Part shown: positions 62,816 through 64,000 of the stretch, in pieces
How positions within the stretch are numbered: position 1 is the stretch's first letter
Layout: each line of letters begins with the position of its first letter
DNA from: an uncultured Mucispirillum sp.
GTDB taxonomy: Bacteria; Chrysiogenota; Deferribacteres; Deferribacterales; Mucispirillaceae
Length of the DNA stretch: 64,000 nucleotides
Direction: 5' to 3'
Assembly (NCBI GenBank): GCA_944325215.1
Contig: CALUZC010000010.1
Location: forward strand, 1 to 64,000
Program-made: the position numbers and the translations under genes
The notes under the pieces: generated by a model
Database searches by the model: none
What the model was told of the DNA's origin: nothing
What the model saw: the letters and a program-made list of their open reading frames with translations, nothing else

Positions 62816-63337
62816 ATGAATAAAAGTAGAAGATTATTCATTAAAAAATCATTAGTATTAGCAGTAAGTATGTGTATTTTTAGTGGTAATGCAGTATATT
62901 GTGAAGAAGTAGTTACAAAAGATAATTACATTTATAAACATGAAATAATTGATAATAATTATCAATTAAAATTACTACATATACTTGTTCCAGAAAAAGC
63001 AAAAAGGAATATTTTACAAAATGATTATGAAATAACATATAACAATAAGAAATACATAGTAAAAAATGAACACAACTTTCTTCTTTTAGGAAAGAGTGGT
63101 AAGGTTGTGACAAAAGGACCAACATTTATACAGATTATCCCTGAAAAAATTAATAATTTAAAAGTTAAAGTAGATGATGTGGTTGTAGAATTTAATAATG
63201 ATACTGTTATTGTAAAAAGAAATAATTTAGAAAAAGTATATAAAAATGAAAGTTCTGCAAGAATAATATATGATTTTGAAAGAAGGGTAATAAAATATTT
63301 AAAAAATGATAAGTTAGAGCAGAAAGAAAGTTTTTAG
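62816..63337 (+). CDS. exported protein with Tat-like signal peptide, unknown family
   Basis: A 173-aa protein. The N-terminus NKSRRLFIKKSLVLAVSM fits a twin-arginine motif (S-R-R-x-F-x-K) followed by a weakly hydrophobic stretch and a likely cleavage site near residue 30. The mature part is Lys/Asn/Val-rich and beta-like. The segment IPEKINNLKVKVDDVVVEF matches PKNKIDNLRINIDNVYVEY in the exported protein at 63655, so the two are paralogues. An iron-sulfur protein gene lies between them. Function unknown. Confidence 0.7.
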   Translation: MNKSRRLFIKKSLVLAVSMCIFSGNAVYCEEVVTKDNYIYKHEIIDNNYQLKLLHILVPEKAKRNILQNDYEITYNNKKYIVKNEHNFLLLGKSGKVVTKGPTFIQIIPEKINNLKVKVDDVVVEFNNDTVIVKRNNLEKVYKNESSARIIYDFERRVIKYLKNDKLEQKESF

Positions 63338-63348
63338 GTGGTTAAATA

Positions 63349-63624
63349 ATGTTGAAAAATATTACACAGCCGACAGAACCTACACCACCAACAGAACCAA
63401 AACCACCGACAGAGCCAAAGCCACCAACAGAGCAGACACCACCTGTTTATGATTTTATAGTTAGGCAGGATTTATGTATAGGCTGTGGCAGTTGTGCAAA
63501 TGAATGTCCAACAGGTGCTGTAAAAATAGATGTAACAGCGTATATAGATTCCGATAAATGCATTTTCTGTGGAAGCTACATTTGGGTATGTCCAGTAGAA
63601 GCTGCATTTGGGTATGCCCTGTAG
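63349..63624 (+). CDS. ferredoxin-like protein with TEPxPP repeats, disrupted at the second cluster
   Basis: A 91-aa protein. Residues 9-32 are four hexapeptides of the TEPxPP type, then a ferredoxin domain. The first cluster motif is intact (CIGCGSCANECP). The second reads CIFCGSYIWVCP: the third Cys is Tyr, and the protein then runs out of frame to a stop at 63622-63624. A direct 26-bp duplication (63572-63597 and 63598-63623) explains this. Skipping one copy restores CIFCGSCIWVCPVEAIG with a stop at 63636-63638. The product is thus probably a damaged 2[4Fe-4S] ferredoxin. No signal peptide. Confidence 0.75.
   Translation: MLKNITQPTEPTPPTEPKPPTEPKPPTEQTPPVYDFIVRQDLCIGCGSCANECPTGAVKIDVTAYIDSDKCIFCGSYIWVCPVEAAFGYAL
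63373..63444 (+). repeat. four 18-bp repeats encoding TEPxPP hexapeptides
   Basis: Four in-frame copies of ACAGA(A/G)C(C/A)(T/A)... code for TEPTPP, TEPKPP, TEPKPP and TEQTPP. A proline-rich spacer of this kind may expand or contract by slippage. Confidence 0.8.
63572..63623 (+). repeat. 26-bp tandem duplication inside the ferredoxin gene
   Basis: Copy one (63572-63597) and copy two (63598-63623) are identical at 23 of 26 bases. Differences are at unit positions 7, 20 and 23. Because 26 is not a multiple of three, the duplication shifts the frame. Confidence 0.85.
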
Positions 63625-63654
63625 AAGCAATAGGATAAAATGGAGAGTATTATT

Positions 63655-64000
63655 ATGAAAAAAATTATTTTATTAACTACTACAATTATTTTATTATTTA
63701 GTATAAGTTATGCTTCAGAAAATAAATGGCAAATATTACGTGGTGTAGAAACTGGTATTATTGTATCTAAAAAAATAGATAGTAACAGCGTATATTCTAG
63801 TGAAGTAATATATGAAAAAGATACGGTAAATTTATATAATCATGATTTTTCTATTTTTTCAAGCAGTGATAGAATATTTGAAAAAAATGGAAACAGGCTT
63901 ACTATATATATACCAAAAAATAAGATAGATAATTTAAGAATTAATATAGATAATGTATATGTGGAATATAAAGATAATAAAATAACATTAAATGTAAGTG
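63655..64000 (+). CDS. exported protein, partial at window end, paralogue of the 62816 gene
   Basis: The frame is open from ATG 63655 to the end of the window (115 codons). TGGAGAG lies upstream. The N-terminus is an ordinary Sec signal peptide (MKKIILLTTTIILLFSISYAS), in contrast to the Tat-like one of the paralogue. The segment PKNKIDNLRINIDNVYVEY is clearly related to the matching region of the 62816 product. Function unknown. Confidence 0.7.
   Translation, partial: MKKIILLTTTIILLFSISYASENKWQILRGVETGIIVSKKIDSNSVYSSEVIYEKDTVNLYNHDFSIFSSSDRIFEKNGNRLTIYIPKNKIDNLRINIDNVYVEYKDNKITLNVS

Noticed and set aside
1-64000. tRNA, rRNA or riboswitch genes
   Set aside because: No cloverleaf with TTCRANYC arm, rRNA segment or known riboswitch core was recognised by eye in the intergenic gaps; small or diverged ones could be missed.

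Overview
The window is about 64 kb of very AT-rich DNA (by eye about 30% GC) from a motile, diderm, anaerobic or microaerophilic bacterium. Diderm markers are LolA, an OmpA-type domain, a phosphoethanolamine-transferase-like enzyme and a Big-domain lipoprotein. The combination of a polar-type flagellar regulatory cluster (FlhF, FlhG, FliA), a full chemotaxis set, sodium-pumping methylmalonyl-CoA decarboxylase, UbiD/UbiE quinone genes, an SfrAB-like NADPH oxidoreductase and hemerythrin chemoreceptors suggests a Deferribacterota member such as Mucispirillum. This placement is an inference from gene content and not a database match.

Layout: 1-731 is the 3' end of an IS30-family element. 0.87-4.35 kb holds small unknown genes, a ModD-like gene and a RarD-like transporter. 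4.4-23.5 kb is the main flagellar and chemotaxis island: flhF-flhG-orf-fliA-cheB, fliM-fliN/Y-cheY-cheZ-like-cheA, three envelope genes, a SpoIIE-phosphatase/STAS/STAS-HEAT/cheR module, then four genes ending in a FliK-like protein. 23.8-25.4 kb is a DUF134/Mrp/NifX-like metal-cofactor cluster, followed by a 257-bp MITE-like inverted-repeat element. 25.7-29.7 kb carries a methyltransferase, a phosphohexomutase, a HicB-like orphan, an acetyltransferase and a Sel1 protein. 29.9-34 kb encodes the SfrB/SfrA-like pair. 34.5-36.4 kb is a two-gene restriction-modification system whose endonuclease may be a restriction DNA glycosylase of the R.PabI type. 36.4-40.7 kb (minus strand) is a signalling operon (degenerate kinase, receiver, HDOD, SpoIIE phosphatase) ending in ubiE. 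41.4-41.9 kb is a noncoding region with a promoter, an AGTAT pentamer array and a 15-bp hairpin, followed by a surface lipoprotein. 44.7-53.5 kb holds a DEAD-box helicase, the mmd operon, ubiD, nth and larC. 53.5-58.4 kb (minus) is secA-lolA-eptA-like. 58.6-62.2 kb has two paralogous hemerythrin chemoreceptors flanking nikR. 62.8-64 kb holds two related exported proteins around a ferredoxin gene damaged by a 26-bp duplication.

How the genes work together: FlhF/FlhG set flagellar position and number and FliA drives late flagellar genes. CheA, CheY, CheB, CheR and a CheZ-like protein act on the FliM/FliN switch. The two hemerythrin receptors probably feed oxygen or redox information to CheA. 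Two independent phosphatase modules point to partner-switching control. No tRNA, rRNA or CRISPR array was seen. The observations judged most worth following are the PabI-like restriction gene, the disrupted ferredoxin, the 41.6-41.8 kb noncoding array and the CheZ-like protein with altered active-site positions.
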